A stretch of DNA of 64,000 nt, from contig NZ_QEWO01000007.1 of assembly GCF_003402235.1 (NCBI RefSeq), positions 186,001 through 250,000 of the forward strand, written 5' to 3'. The translations under genes were made by a program, and so were the position numbers. The DNA comes from Parahaliea mediterranea. GTDB taxonomy: Bacteria > Pseudomonadota > Gammaproteobacteria > Pseudomonadales > Halieaceae. Shown piece after piece: positions 53,917-62,708 of this stretch. The notes under the pieces are model-generated. The model saw only the letters and a program-made list of their open reading frames with translations, was not told the origin of the DNA and made no database searches. Numbering within the stretch: the first letter of the stretch is position 1; every line of letters starts with the position of its first letter.

Positions 53917-56037
53917 TCACACGTCGCGTGTGAATTCTAGGTGAACCACATTCTCGTTCATTGGCAGCGATGAGGAATGAGTCACTACTACAATCGTGGT
54001 TCTTATCGAAGCCAGCGCGCTCCAAAGATCAAATTCCAGTTGCTTGTCCATCTGATTTGTTGGTTCGTCCAGTAGCAGGAGAGCCGGTTTCCGGTAAATT
54101 GCCCTGGCAATACAAACACGCTGCACCTGCCCTCCGCTGAGCCCAGTGCCGAGGTCGCCCACTAGTGTGTTGTACTGCATCGGTAGCAGCATGATATCTT
54201 CGTGAATCCGGGCGACTTTGGCGGCGGCGACGATCTGTTCGTAATCAATGCTGGAATCAAATGAACTGATATTTTCGGCAATCGAACCGCTGAGAAGATG
54301 GTCGCCCTGGACAACTACCCCAATTCTGCTGCGGTAATCCGGCACATGATTGATTGGTATTCCGTCGAGCAGAATTTCCCCGAAATCCGGCGAACAGAGG
54401 CCTGCCAGGCACTTCAGCAGCGTGGACTTGCCGCGACCGCTCTGTCCGGAGACCACCAGCATATGGCCACGGGGAACCGAGAAGCTCAGATTGCTAAAAA
54501 TGGCTGGCTGGTTCTGGTTATAGCGGAACACCAGGCGGCGAACTTCAAGATCGCCCTTGAGTTCAGGCGAATATCCGCTGGATAGTTGATTGTGATGGTA
54601 GCTCTCCATCGGCTGGTTGGTGATGTCCGCCAACCTGTCCAGGTGAACCTTGAGCAGCCTGAATTCGGCGATCTGGTCAATTAGGCGTTCGGTGGCAGAG
54701 ACAAAATGACGCTTGAAACTGATGAACGCCAGCAACATGCCGATGCTGATGTGCAGGTCGATGATCTGACCGGCGGCTACATAGATAAGGAGGATATCGC
54801 TGCCACCGAGGGTAAGGCGTCCGGCACTGTCGCCAACGATGCCCAGTTTTGCGAGGCCGATATCCCGATTGATGCTGTCGACCAGATAATTCTGCCACCG
54901 TGACTGTCGCGCCTCTTCTTTGTGAAACAGTTTTACCCAGACAATGGAGCGCACCGCCTCTATAAAGCTGGTTTCCCGAAGGGCGTCCACCCTGAGCTTT
55001 TCCTCGCTAAGCGACCGGATACGCACCATTAGGACCAGGCGAACACACCAGTAGGCGGCGACAGCCGCCAGCACCACCACAGTGAGTTTGGCGTCATACC
55101 AGAGCATGACAATCAGGGTGGAGATAGTCAGGACGCCGTCGACGATGGCGGAGGCCATGCCGTTGGTGATGATCTCCCGCACGCTGTCCAGGGAGCTGAA
55201 GCGGGATACGATGTCGCCGACGTGGCGCTGGCCGAAGAAACTGCAGGACAGGCGAATCAGGTGGTGAAACAGTGATGCCGCCATACGCAGGCTCAATCTG
55301 CTGGCTAGCTGCAGTGCCATCAGTCGGCGCAGTGCGCTCACGCCGGTTTCCAGCAGAAGCAACAGGAAGAAGGCGCTGGCAAGGACGGCAAGCAGGTTGG
55401 TGTCGGCACTGACCACCACGTCGTCGACCACCGTTTGTAGGTACAGCGGCGAAAGCAGGGCAAGAAGTTGCAGGGCCAGGGAAAGCCCCACGAGTTGGGC
55501 GAGAGCGAGCCACAGGCCTTCGCGCCGTCCGATAAAGGCCGACAGGCGTAAGGGCTTGCGCTCATCGCTGTGGACAAATTCGGATCGCGGCCACAACTCC
55601 AGCGCAACGCCAGTAAAGTGCTGTCCGGCCTGCTCCAATGAAAGTCTGCGGTAGCCGAAAGCCGGGTCGTGAATGATGATATGCCGGCGTCCGACTTTTT
55701 TCAGAACCACAAAGTGGTTCATGTCCCAGTGCAGAATGCCGGGCCGCTGCAGGTTGGCTAGCTGTCCGGGCTCCAGCCGCAGGGCGCGGCACTGGAGTTT
55801 CAGGTTGTCGGCGCATGCCATCACATCCTTGAGTGTTGTTCCCTGTGCCGACATCCGGAAGCGGTCTCGCAGTTGCCTCAGTTCACAGTGGTGACCATAG
55901 TAGCCCAGCACCATGGCCAGGCAGGCGATACCGCATTCAGCCTGCTCGCTCTGGTGGATGATGGGCAGTTTACGTGACATGCGGCCGAGGCTTTCCACCG
56001 ACAGCCTGCGCAAGGTGAATGCACCGGCGGTAGCCAT
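53917..56037 (-). CDS. peptidase-containing ABC transporter (C39, CvaB type)
   Basis: A 706-residue bacteriocin exporter. The N-terminal C39 peptidase (about 16-140) has Gln-x5-Cys in QSEQAECGIACLAM, catalytic His in MNHFVVLKK and Asp in HDPAFGYRR. The middle is a six-helix ABC membrane domain (about 155-450). The C-terminal ATPase has Walker A SGQSGRGKST, signature GTGLSGGQVQRV, Walker B LLLLDEPTNQ and switch His VVVTHSS. It cleaves GG leaders and moves the peptide across the inner membrane. ATG 56037 overlaps the stop of the adaptor gene (TGATG). GC is intermediate. Confidence 0.96.
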   Translation of the reverse strand: MATAGAFTLRRLSVESLGRMSRKLPIIHQSEQAECGIACLAMVLGYYGHHCELRQLRDRFRMSAQGTTLKDVMACADNLKLQCRALRLEPGQLANLQRPGILHWDMNHFVVLKKVGRRHIIIHDPAFGYRRLSLEQAGQHFTGVALELWPRSEFVHSDERKPLRLSAFIGRREGLWLALAQLVGLSLALQLLALLSPLYLQTVVDDVVVSADTNLLAVLASAFFLLLLLETGVSALRRLMALQLASRLSLRMAASLFHHLIRLSCSFFGQRHVGDIVSRFSSLDSVREIITNGMASAIVDGVLTISTLIVMLWYDAKLTVVVLAAVAAYWCVRLVLMVRIRSLSEEKLRVDALRETSFIEAVRSIVWVKLFHKEEARQSRWQNYLVDSINRDIGLAKLGIVGDSAGRLTLGGSDILLIYVAAGQIIDLHISIGMLLAFISFKRHFVSATERLIDQIAEFRLLKVHLDRLADITNQPMESYHHNQLSSGYSPELKGDLEVRRLVFRYNQNQPAIFSNLSFSVPRGHMLVVSGQSGRGKSTLLKCLAGLCSPDFGEILLDGIPINHVPDYRSRIGVVVQGDHLLSGSIAENISSFDSSIDYEQIVAAAKVARIHEDIMLLPMQYNTLVGDLGTGLSGGQVQRVCIARAIYRKPALLLLDEPTNQMDKQLEFDLWSALASIRTTIVVVTHSSSLPMNENVVHLEFTRDV

Positions 56038-57281
56038 CAGAGACGCCCCCGCAAGCTGAGGATGGGTTCCAGCAGCCACTCCAGCACACTTCTGTCTTCA
56101 AGCGTGATATCCGCTGCCAGGGTCATGCCGGAGCGCAGGGCAATCGACTTGCCGTAGGCCTGGATGCTGTGTGTATCCAGCCTGGCGATCAGGCTGTAGC
56201 CGGGGCCGTTGACCGGTGTGCCGGGGCGCATGATCTCACCCGGTAGCAATACGGCGTCGGACATGCTGAGAACGGTTCCCCTGTAAACACCGAATTTCTG
56301 GTAGGGGAAGGCGTCAAACCGCATATTGACGGTTTGACCCGCCCTGATGAAGCCGGACGCCTCGACCGGTACGAATAGCCGGGCTTCCAACTCGGAGGTG
56401 GCGGGCTCTATCGTCATCAGTGGCAGATTCTGGCGGGCGGTGTGTCCGGGGCGGGCCTGCAGGTTGGCGATGCGGCCATCGGCGGAAGCCTTGATTACGT
56501 AGGCGCGGTGTCCACGCAATTCGGCGATCTTCTGGGACAGTTCACTCAGCGAGAGAGCCAGGGTGTCCACGCTCTCCTCATGCTCCCGCCAGCTCAGCTC
56601 GAGTTGAGATTTGGCGCTCGCCAGGCGTGCGCGATGTTCCTCCCGTTCGCGGGTTAGCGACTGGGCCTGCGCCTGGTAAAGCAACTGCTGATCCAGCAGC
56701 GATTCCAGTTCGACTTCTGCAAGGTGGCCTGCAGCGACTAGCGAGCGGTGGCGGCTAATGCGGGCCGAAAGTTGCGCCTGCCGCTGATCCAGTGTCGATA
56801 GTTCCTCCTGCAGTAGGGCGAGGCCCTGTTCGGTCGCCAGGATGCGGTGTTTCAGTTCTTCGGCGCGCTGCAGGGCGATGACCTGCTGCCTCGCCGAGCG
56901 CTTCTCCAGCAGGGACTTCTGGTGTCGGTACTCGGTGAGCAGCAGTTCTTCAAGGTGCTCACCATTTTTGAGGGTTGTGTCGCCGTTGATGACCAGCAGC
57001 GGTTGCCCGCGATTAACCTGTTCGCCCTCGTTGACCAGAACTCGGGCGATCCTGCCCTCGCCCCTGGCGTAAACCCGGATAGAGCCCTGGCGCGGCTCAA
57101 GCCAGCCCTGCACCGTGGCCTTGCGCGCGTAGCTGGTATTGGCAAGGAATACAGCGGCGGTGACAATCCACACGAGCAGCGCGCTGACGATGGCCGTATG
57201 CGCAGCATGCGGCGCAAACAGCGCGCTACCGTGCTTTGCCTTGCGCTGTGCTTGCAGCGCCTCGGGGCGAAATAACTGCAT
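56037..57281 (-). CDS. HlyD/CvaA family membrane fusion protein
   Basis: A 414-residue periplasmic adaptor: one N-terminal membrane helix (HTAIVSALLVWIVTAAVFLA), a biotinyl/lipoyl-like half (VQGWLEPRQGSIRVYARGEGRI ... NEGEQVNRGQPLLVI), a long alpha-hairpin of coiled coil (about 110-250), the second lipoyl half (DGRIANLQARPGHTARQ) and a beta-barrel end (YSLIARLDTHSIQAYGKSIALRSGMTLAADI). It would link the ABC exporter to a TolC-type channel, which is not encoded here. It is the first gene of the operon; the promoter should lie in 57282-57375 but no clear hexamers are seen. Confidence 0.93.
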   Translation of the reverse strand: MQLFRPEALQAQRKAKHGSALFAPHAAHTAIVSALLVWIVTAAVFLANTSYARKATVQGWLEPRQGSIRVYARGEGRIARVLVNEGEQVNRGQPLLVINGDTTLKNGEHLEELLLTEYRHQKSLLEKRSARQQVIALQRAEELKHRILATEQGLALLQEELSTLDQRQAQLSARISRHRSLVAAGHLAEVELESLLDQQLLYQAQAQSLTREREEHRARLASAKSQLELSWREHEESVDTLALSLSELSQKIAELRGHRAYVIKASADGRIANLQARPGHTARQNLPLMTIEPATSELEARLFVPVEASGFIRAGQTVNMRFDAFPYQKFGVYRGTVLSMSDAVLLPGEIMRPGTPVNGPGYSLIARLDTHSIQAYGKSIALRSGMTLAADITLEDRSVLEWLLEPILSLRGRL

Positions 57282-57375
57282 GAATCGAGATCTTCCCTGA
57301 TCACTGTTCGTCCGTGGCCCGAGTGCCAGGACCGCATGTCTAACCGTAGTCGTGTGGGAGAGAAAAGAAGGAAAT

Positions 57376-57392
57376 CAAATCAGCCAGATTTG
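57376..57392 (-). terminator. terminator after dbpA fragment
   Basis: CAAATC-AGCCA-GATTTG forms a 6-bp stem. On the minus strand it is followed by ATTTCCTTCTTTTCTC, a T-rich tail. It lies 36 bases after the dbpA fragment stop and separates it from the peptide-export operon. Confidence 0.6.
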
Positions 57393-57428
57393 GCCAGTGG
57401 GAAAGGGTGACTGGGTGTACCCCTGCGA

Positions 57429-57803
57429 TTACTCCAGAAGCCGCACTCGGGCACTACGCCCCTTTACCTTGCCCCGTCCCAACTTGTCCAGCGCGGTGTC
57501 CACTTCGCTGCGCCGCACCGCCACGCAGAGCCAGTTGTCGTAGAGAGTGATTTTGCCGACCTGTTTGCCGTCTATGCCGTTCTCGCTGGTCAGGGGACCG
57601 AGGATATCGCCGGGCCGCAGCTTCGGCTTTTTGCCGGCGCCGATTTCCAGGCTCACCATCGGCGGCTTGTAGCCCGGCGTTTTCAGCAGTGTGTGGGGGG
57701 GCAGGGGCGCGTGCTCGGTGGAGCGATCCAGCAGGGCTTCCAGTTTCGCCAGCTTGTGGCCTTCCTTGTCAATGAACAGAGTGCCAGCTAGGCCGCTGCT
57801 GCC
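57429..57803 (-). pseudogene. dbpA: 3' fragment of DEAD-box RNA helicase DbpA
   Basis: About 125 codons match the end of DbpA. SSGLAGTLFIDKEGHKLAKLEALL corresponds to the region after the GRTGRAG helicase motif. It is followed by the RNA-binding DbpA_RBD: PPMVSLEIGAGKKPKLRPGDILGPLT, GKQVGKITLYDNWLCVAVR and LGRGKVKGRSARVRLL. All seven upstream helicase motifs are missing; upstream of 57803 the frame continues into unrelated sequence. Intact DbpA is about 460 residues. This is a broken remnant left by a deletion or insertion at the tRNA-Asn site, and its C-domain alone is unlikely to be made because no start signal is seen. Confidence 0.88.
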
Positions 57804-57913
57804 GGATACCTGCGGGCGGTCTTGAGTGGGCCCCGTAAGTCCCTGTCGCCTAGCCGGCGGCGGAAGTGGTGATTACCATTGATGGTGTAGATGTAGCTGC
57901 GATTCGCGTCCAT
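57804..57913 (-). pseudogene. 5' fragment of a tyrosine integrase
   Basis: From ATG 57913 on the minus strand the frame reads MDANRSYIYTINGNHHFRR and then RLGDRDLRGPLKTAR. This is the pattern at the start of P4/phage integrases (Y-x-Y-x-x-N-G-x-Y-x-F-R-R-R ... L-R-x-S-L-K-T). After about 35 codons it fuses with the dbpA fragment and stops at 57788. The position, start facing away from tRNA-Asn about 110 bases beyond the tRNA 3' end, is normal for an integrase of an element inserted at the tRNA. The element body has been lost. Assignment rests on a short stretch. Confidence 0.68.
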
Positions 57914-57919
57914 AGAGCC

Positions 57920-57948
57920 GTGACCAATTTGTGACCAAAATGTGGTCA
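57920..57948. repeat. GTGACCAA repeats beside the integrase fragment
   Basis: GTGACCAA occurs at 57920-57927 and 57931-57938, spaced by 11 bases, and TGGTCA, the reverse complement of TGACCA, at 57943-57948. They lie between the integrase fragment and the tRNA-Asn terminator, where arm-type integrase sites are expected. Confidence 0.5.
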
Positions 57949-57979
57949 AAACGGCGCTCGGAGCTAATCTGCCAGATAC

Positions 57980-58013
57980 AAAAAAGCCCCAAGACACTAC
58001 ATCTTAGGGCTTT
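57980..58013 (-). terminator. tRNA-Asn intrinsic terminator
   Basis: On the minus strand AAGCCCTAAGA pairs with TCTTGGGGCTT (11 bp with one G-T), 7-base loop, followed by TTTTTG. It starts about 10 bases after the tRNA 3' end. Confidence 0.93.
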
Positions 58014-58022
58014 CCTGTTGTA

Positions 58023-58098
58023 TGGCTCCGCCTGCTGGGCTCGAACCAGCGACCCAATGATTAACAGTCATTTGCTCTACCAACTGAGCTAAGGCGGA
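58023..58098 (-). tRNA. tRNA-Asn (anticodon GTT)
   Basis: Read on the minus strand: 7-bp acceptor stem TCCGCCT/AGGCGGA, D-arm TTAGCTCAGTTGGTAGAGC, anticodon loop CTGTTAATC with anticodon GTT, T-arm GCTGGTTCGAGCCCAGC, discriminator G and encoded CCA (58023-58025). All stems pair. It has its own promoter and terminator. The flank beyond its 3' end carries a degraded integrase, so the gene has been an attachment site. Confidence 0.98.
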
Positions 58099-58121
58099 AT
58101 GGCGTTAACCAGAGGTCGCGT

Positions 58122-58150
58122 ATATTAATGATGGACCCTGCCCTGGTCAA
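58122..58150 (-). promoter_or_regulatory. tRNA-Asn promoter
   Basis: On the minus strand TTGACC (58150-58145) and TAATAT (58127-58122) are separated by 17 bases, a near-consensus sigma-70 promoter. Transcription would start about 15 bases before the tRNA 5' end; the GC-rich discriminator (ACGCGACC) suggests stringent control. Confidence 0.85.
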
Positions 58151-58261
58151 CACTTCGTGGCGGATTATTTTCGCAGGGCTTTGCGGGCGCCTGAAAGGCT
58201 GCAATCCGAGCTTAAGTCGATGATAATTAACGGCTAATTTTCGACCAGTTGCAGCGCCGCC

Positions 58262-60283
58262 ATGTCCAAAGCGTTTAAAGTCAGTTCCTCCTTCGAGCCC
58301 GCCGGGGATCAGCCCCGGGCCATCGAGCAGTTGGTGGAAGGGGTGCAGGCGGGGCTGGCCTCGCAGATTCTGCTGGGGGTTACCGGCTCGGGCAAAACTT
58401 TCACCATGGCCCATGTGGTGGAGCGGCTGCAGCGCCCGACCATTGTGATGGCGCACAACAAGACGCTGGCGGCCCAGCTGTACGGGGAGTTCAAGGAGTT
58501 CTTTCCGGACAACGCGGTGGAGTACTTCGTCTCCTACTACGACTACTACCAGCCGGAAGCCTATGTGCCTTCGTCCGATACTTATATAGAGAAGGACGCA
58601 TCGGTCAACGACCACATTGAACAGATGCGCCTGTCCGCCACCAAGGCGCTTCTGGAGCGTGATGACTGTCTTGTGGTGGCTACGGTGTCGGCCATTTATG
58701 GCCTTGGCGACCCGCAGTCTTACTTCAAGATGGTGATGCACCTGTCGCGCGGGGAGATCATCGACCAGCGCCACATTCTGCGCCAGTTGGCGGAGCTGCA
58801 GTACACCCGCAATGATGTGGATTTCCAGCGCGGTACCTACCGAGCGCGGGGCGATGTGATTGACATTTTCCCGGCAGATTCGGAGCGCGAGGCGGTGCGG
58901 GTGGAGCTGTTCGATGAAGAAATCGAGAGCCTGACCTTCTTCGACCCCCTGACCGGGGCGATTGAAAGCAAGGTGCCTCGCGTCACGATTTTCCCCAAGA
59001 GCCACTATGTGACATCCCGCGATGTGATGCTGGGTGCGGTGGAGCAGATTGAGGTGGAGTTGGACGGGCGCCTCAAGCAGCTCAACGAGGCCGGCAAGCT
59101 GGTGGAGGCCCAGCGTCTTGGCCAGCGCACCAAGTACGACATGGAGATGATTCGCGAGCTGGGTTACTGCAACGGGGTGGAGAACTACTCGCGCTACCTG
59201 TCTGGGCGCGCGCCCGGCGAGCCGCCGCCGACGCTGTTTGAATACCTGCCAGACAACGCGCTGGTGATTATCGACGAATCCCACGCCACGGTACCCCAGA
59301 TTGGCGCCATGTTCCGCGGCGACCGCTCGCGCAAGGAAACCCTGGTGGAATACGGCTTTCGCCTGCCCTCGGCGCTGGACAACCGCCCACTGCGCTTTGA
59401 GGAGTGGGAAAAGCTGGTGCCCCAGTCGATCTTTGTCACGGCCACGCCGGGGCCCTACGAGTTGGAGCACGCCGGGCGCACGGTGGAGCAGGTGGTGCGC
59501 CCCACTGGCCTGGTGGACCCGGAACTGGAGGTGCGCCCGGCCAGTACCCAGGTGGACGACCTGCTCGCCGAAATCCGCACGGTGGTGGCAAAGCAGGAGC
59601 GCGTGCTGGTCACCACGCTCACCAAGCGGATGGCGGAGGACCTCACCGAGTACCTGGCCGAGCACGATGTGCGGGTGCGCTACATGCACTCGGATATCGA
59701 CACGGTGGAGCGGGTGGAGATCATCCGCGACCTGCGCCTGGGGGAGTTTGATGTGCTGGTGGGCATCAACCTGCTGCGCGAGGGGCTGGACATGCCGGAG
59801 GTGTCGCTGGTGGCCATTCTGGACGCGGACAAAGAGGGCTTCCTGCGTTCCGACCGCTCCCTGATCCAGACCATCGGCCGCGCTGCGCGCAACCTGAACG
59901 GCCGCGCCATTCTGTATGCCGATAAAGTGACCGGCTCGATGGAGCGTGCCATGGCGGAAACCGAGCGGCGGCGCGAGAAGCAGCTCGCGCACAACGCTGA
60001 ACACGGTATAACGCCCAAGGGCGTTACCAAGTCCATCAAAGACATTATGGAAGGCGCCCGGCGCATGCCCACCCGGGGCAAGGCCAAGGGGCGCAAGGTG
60101 GCGGAAGACAAGCTGGCCTACAGTGCGGACGAGGTATCGCGCCTCAGCCCGGAGGCGCTGTCCCGCAAGCTCAAGCAGATGGAGGCGCAGATGCTGGAGC
60201 ACGCCAAAAACCTGGAGTTCGAAGAGGCGGCTGCACTGCGCGACCAGGTGGCGGAGCTGAAGCAGTTGGCATTTGTCAGTTAG
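58262..60283 (+). CDS. uvrB: excinuclease ABC subunit B
   Basis: A 673-residue Uvr[19 protein letters not shown] is followed by Walker [15 protein letters not shown], the damage-probing hairpin region [21 protein letters not shown], helicase motifs ([51 protein letters not shown]) and the C-terminal UvrC-interacting coiled coil ([17 protein letters not shown]). It verifies damage in nucleotide excision repair. ATG 58262 has a weak ribosome-binding site. No LexA box is seen upstream by eye. Confidence 0.98.
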   Translation: MSKAFKVSSSFEPAGDQPRAIEQLVEGVQAGLASQILLGVTGSGKTFTMAHVVERLQRPTIVMAHNKTLAAQLYGEFKEFFPDNAVEYFVSYYDYYQPEAYVPSSDTYIEKDASVNDHIEQMRLSATKALLERDDCLVVATVSAIYGLGDPQSYFKMVMHLSRGEIIDQRHILRQLAELQYTRNDVDFQRGTYRARGDVIDIFPADSEREAVRVELFDEEIESLTFFDPLTGAIESKVPRVTIFPKSHYVTSRDVMLGAVEQIEVELDGRLKQLNEAGKLVEAQRLGQRTKYDMEMIRELGYCNGVENYSRYLSGRAPGEPPPTLFEYLPDNALVIIDESHATVPQIGAMFRGDRSRKETLVEYGFRLPSALDNRPLRFEEWEKLVPQSIFVTATPGPYELEHAGRTVEQVVRPTGLVDPELEVRPASTQVDDLLAEIRTVVAKQERVLVTTLTKRMAEDLTEYLAEHDVRVRYMHSDIDTVERVEIIRDLRLGEFDVLVGINLLREGLDMPEVSLVAILDADKEGFLRSDRSLIQTIGRAARNLNGRAILYADKVTGSMERAMAETERRREKQLAHNAEHGITPKGVTKSIKDIMEGARRMPTRGKAKGRKVAEDKLAYSADEVSRLSPEALSRKLKQMEAQMLEHAKNLEFEEAAALRDQVAELKQLAFVS

Positions 60284-60343
60284 CGCAGCGCCCACGCTGG
60301 GCTATAGTCAGTGCATGTTTTTCATCGACACCGGAGAATGATC

Positions 60344-60631
60344 ATGTCTATTCGTTGCCTTCCCGCCCTTGCCCTGCTGGTAGCCGCCGCTGGTGTGCAG
60401 GCCAAGCCGGAACTGATTGATTGCGACCCGAAAAAGATTGCGCGAAACGCCGCCATGGAGGCAACCGTGGGTGTGCATGGCCCCTGCGATGTGGACCGGG
60501 CGGCAGACCGTGCCAAAGATGACCTTGGCGACAAGGTGGATGATGTGCGCGATGGTGCCGACGACAAACTGGACGACATGAAGGATCGCCACGAAAAGCG
60601 CGATAAAAAACTGCGCAAAGACGAGGACTGA
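60344..60631 (+). CDS. small exported highly charged protein
   Basis: A 95-residue protein: signal peptide IRCLPALALLVAAAGVQA, a short segment with two Cys (LIDCDPKK, GPCDVDRA), and a very charged Asp/Lys/Arg-rich helical tail (DDLGDKVDDVRDGADDKLDD and more). GGAG seven bases before ATG 60344 decides the start over ATG 60338. I do not recognise the family. It lies between uvrB and the convergent sensor kinase of the sortase system, and its link to either is unknown. Confidence 0.72.
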   Translation: MSIRCLPALALLVAAAGVQAKPELIDCDPKKIARNAAMEATVGVHGPCDVDRAADRAKDDLGDKVDDVRDGADDKLDDMKDRHEKRDKKLRKDED

Positions 60632-60638
60632 GGGGGCG

Positions 60639-62708
60639 TCAGAGCCCGCCTTTGGGCAGGCGCAGGGCCATCATCACGCCATCGCCGGTGGGCAGGTTGT
60701 GCGCCAGTGCCTTGCCGCCCAGATGCTCGGCGATAATTCTCACAATATAAAGGCCGAGCCCCAGGTGCATGCCGGAGCGGGCCCGGTCGTCACGCAGCGA
60801 TACCATGGCCTCGAACAGCTGCCCCTGCAGGTGCGTGGGCAGCGGCGGGCCGTGGTTGATCACCGCCAGCTGCCAGCTGCCCGCGGCATCGGTCAGCGAT
60901 AACACAATGGCCCCGCCCGGGGCGGAAAATGACACAGCGTTGTCCACCAGTTTGTCCAGCGCCTGCACCAGCAGGTCGGGGGAGGCCAGGCAGGGCGCCG
61001 TTTCTGTATCGCATTGCAGGTTGAAACGGTAATCCGGCCAGGCGCTCTGGTAGGCAGGCACGATCTGGTGCAGCAGGGGCACCAGGTCGACATCTGTCAG
61101 CATGTCGCTGCGCACGCTCTCTTCAATCTGGCTGGCTTCGGTCATGGCGGTCAGCATGCGGCCCAGCCGGTCCAGCCCTTCGCGGGCGCGCTGCAGGTAA
61201 ACGCTTTGCTCACCGGCATTGGCATCGGCTTCCAGGTTGTCCAGTGAGGACTGGATGACGGCAATGGGCGTGCGCAGTTCGTGGGACAGCTTGCGGCTCA
61301 GGGTCTGCAGGTATTCGTTGTAGCCCCGCAGTTCCTCCAGCAGGTTGGCAAAGCGGCGGGACAGTTCGCCCACCTCATCGCGGGCGTGGCTGCGCGGAAA
61401 GTGCTCTGTCACGATGTTGCCGCGCTGGGCCACCTTGCCGGCTGCCCGGCTCAGCCGGCCAATGCGCCAGGACAGCAGGCTGGCGTAGCCCAGCAGGCCA
61501 AGCGCGGCCAGGGCCGTGGCCAGCAGGCTGTAGCCCAGCAACTTGCTGAAGGCGCGGTCGGTGAGGGCCAGGTATTCCTCGCTGTTCTGGCGCAGCACCA
61601 CAGCCCCCATCACCGCGTCGGCATGGCGGATGGGCGCCGCCACCGACAGTGTGCTGCGCTGCCGGTCGCCGTTTTCACGGTACCAGTGGCTTGCAATGTT
61701 GCCGCCAAGGGCCGACGCCAGTTCGTCGGCGGCCATGTGGCCGTCGGCGCCGGTTTGTGGCAGGGGCGGGATGTCCGCCTGGGACAGGATGCGGCGGTAA
61801 AGCCAGCGCAGCAGCCAGAAGGGCCGTTGCCCGGCGTCGCCTGCGTCAGCGTCGCTGCTGGCGGCGTGAACGGCGGACAATTGCCACTGTTGTTTGTCGA
61901 ACACGGCAAGGTCTCGCCCCGGCTCGGAAAAGGCAGTGAGCGCCTGCTGCAGCGGTTGCGGCGGGTAAATCAGCCAGGGTGGGGCGGTTTGCTCCAGGGG
62001 AGTGAAGTTGCCAGCGGTGAGCGGGCTGCCCCGGCCGTCCACATCCACAATGTGCAGGCCAAGGCGGTTGCCAGTGATGTTCAGCGGCAGTTGCAGCTCC
62101 AGGGTGTAGCCCTCGCGGGTGTCCTGCCATACGCCCTGGATCTGCCCCGGGTTCACCCCGGGATGCCGGCGGCCGGTGGCGCGGGCGCGCACATCCCCGG
62201 GGGCGGCGGTGGCGATGGCGTATTCCTGCCGCTTGCCGTCCAGCCAGGTGCGCAGTATCAGCCGGTCGCCATTGGGTTCGGGCGACAGCCCCGGGTTGTC
62301 GTACACCACCTGGTTGTCGCGGACCGCCAGCAGCAGGTAAAGGCGGCCAAGCCGGGTGGCCGCCTGGTAGCGAAAGGCCGGTGTGCCGTCGCCCTGGTGA
62401 TTGGCAAACTCGCCGCTCCACTGTTGCGGCCAGCCATCGGCGTAGCCATCCACAATAATGGGCGCGGTGGCGGCGCTGGCATACAGGCTGCGTGCCGGTT
62501 CCGGGGTTTCATGCAGCCGCGCGATGTCCGGGTAGAGCCGGTGGGGCTGGTCGGCAAAGCTGGCAGCCACCGCCTGGGCGGTGGCCTCAAGGGCAATCAC
62601 CTGGGCGTGGCGCAGTGTGCTTTCTGTCTCCCGCAAAAACTGGCAGCCGGCCCAGGGCAGGGTCAGCAACAGCAGGCTGACCAGCAGCAGCTGCCGGCGC
62701 AGGCTCAC
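60639..62708 (-). CDS. proteobacterial dedicated sortase system histidine kinase
   Basis: A 689-residue sensor kinase. The first helix (QLLLVSLLLLTLPWAGCQFL) and a second near 390-412 enclose a large periplasmic domain containing a carbohydrate-binding-like stretch (YADGWPQQWSGEFANHQGDG; RTWLDGKRQEYAIATAAPGD). A HAMP region follows, then HisKA with KLSHELRTPIAVIQSSLDNL (His near 476) and the ATPase domain (QALDKLVDNAVSFSAPGG, GMHLGLGLYIVRIIAEHLGG). Length and layout match the TIGR03785 type as I know it. Coupled with the response regulator (ATGA overlap) and beside a sortase target, it should sense envelope state and control the sortase locus. Confidence 0.88.
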   Translation of the reverse strand: MSLRRQLLLVSLLLLTLPWAGCQFLRETESTLRHAQVIALEATAQAVAASFADQPHRLYPDIARLHETPEPARSLYASAATAPIIVDGYADGWPQQWSGEFANHQGDGTPAFRYQAATRLGRLYLLLAVRDNQVVYDNPGLSPEPNGDRLILRTWLDGKRQEYAIATAAPGDVRARATGRRHPGVNPGQIQGVWQDTREGYTLELQLPLNITGNRLGLHIVDVDGRGSPLTAGNFTPLEQTAPPWLIYPPQPLQQALTAFSEPGRDLAVFDKQQWQLSAVHAASSDADAGDAGQRPFWLLRWLYRRILSQADIPPLPQTGADGHMAADELASALGGNIASHWYRENGDRQRSTLSVAAPIRHADAVMGAVVLRQNSEEYLALTDRAFSKLLGYSLLATALAALGLLGYASLLSWRIGRLSRAAGKVAQRGNIVTEHFPRSHARDEVGELSRRFANLLEELRGYNEYLQTLSRKLSHELRTPIAVIQSSLDNLEADANAGEQSVYLQRAREGLDRLGRMLTAMTEASQIEESVRSDMLTDVDLVPLLHQIVPAYQSAWPDYRFNLQCDTETAPCLASPDLLVQALDKLVDNAVSFSAPGGAIVLSLTDAAGSWQLAVINHGPPLPTHLQGQLFEAMVSLRDDRARSGMHLGLGLYIVRIIAEHLGGKALAHNLPTGDGVMMALRLPKGGL

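Noticed and set aside
57788-57997. 69-codon minus-strand frame as a functional gene
   Set aside because: Its start lies in the tRNA terminator region and its end in the dbpA fragment; only the middle resembles an integrase N-terminus, so it is treated as a pseudogene fragment.
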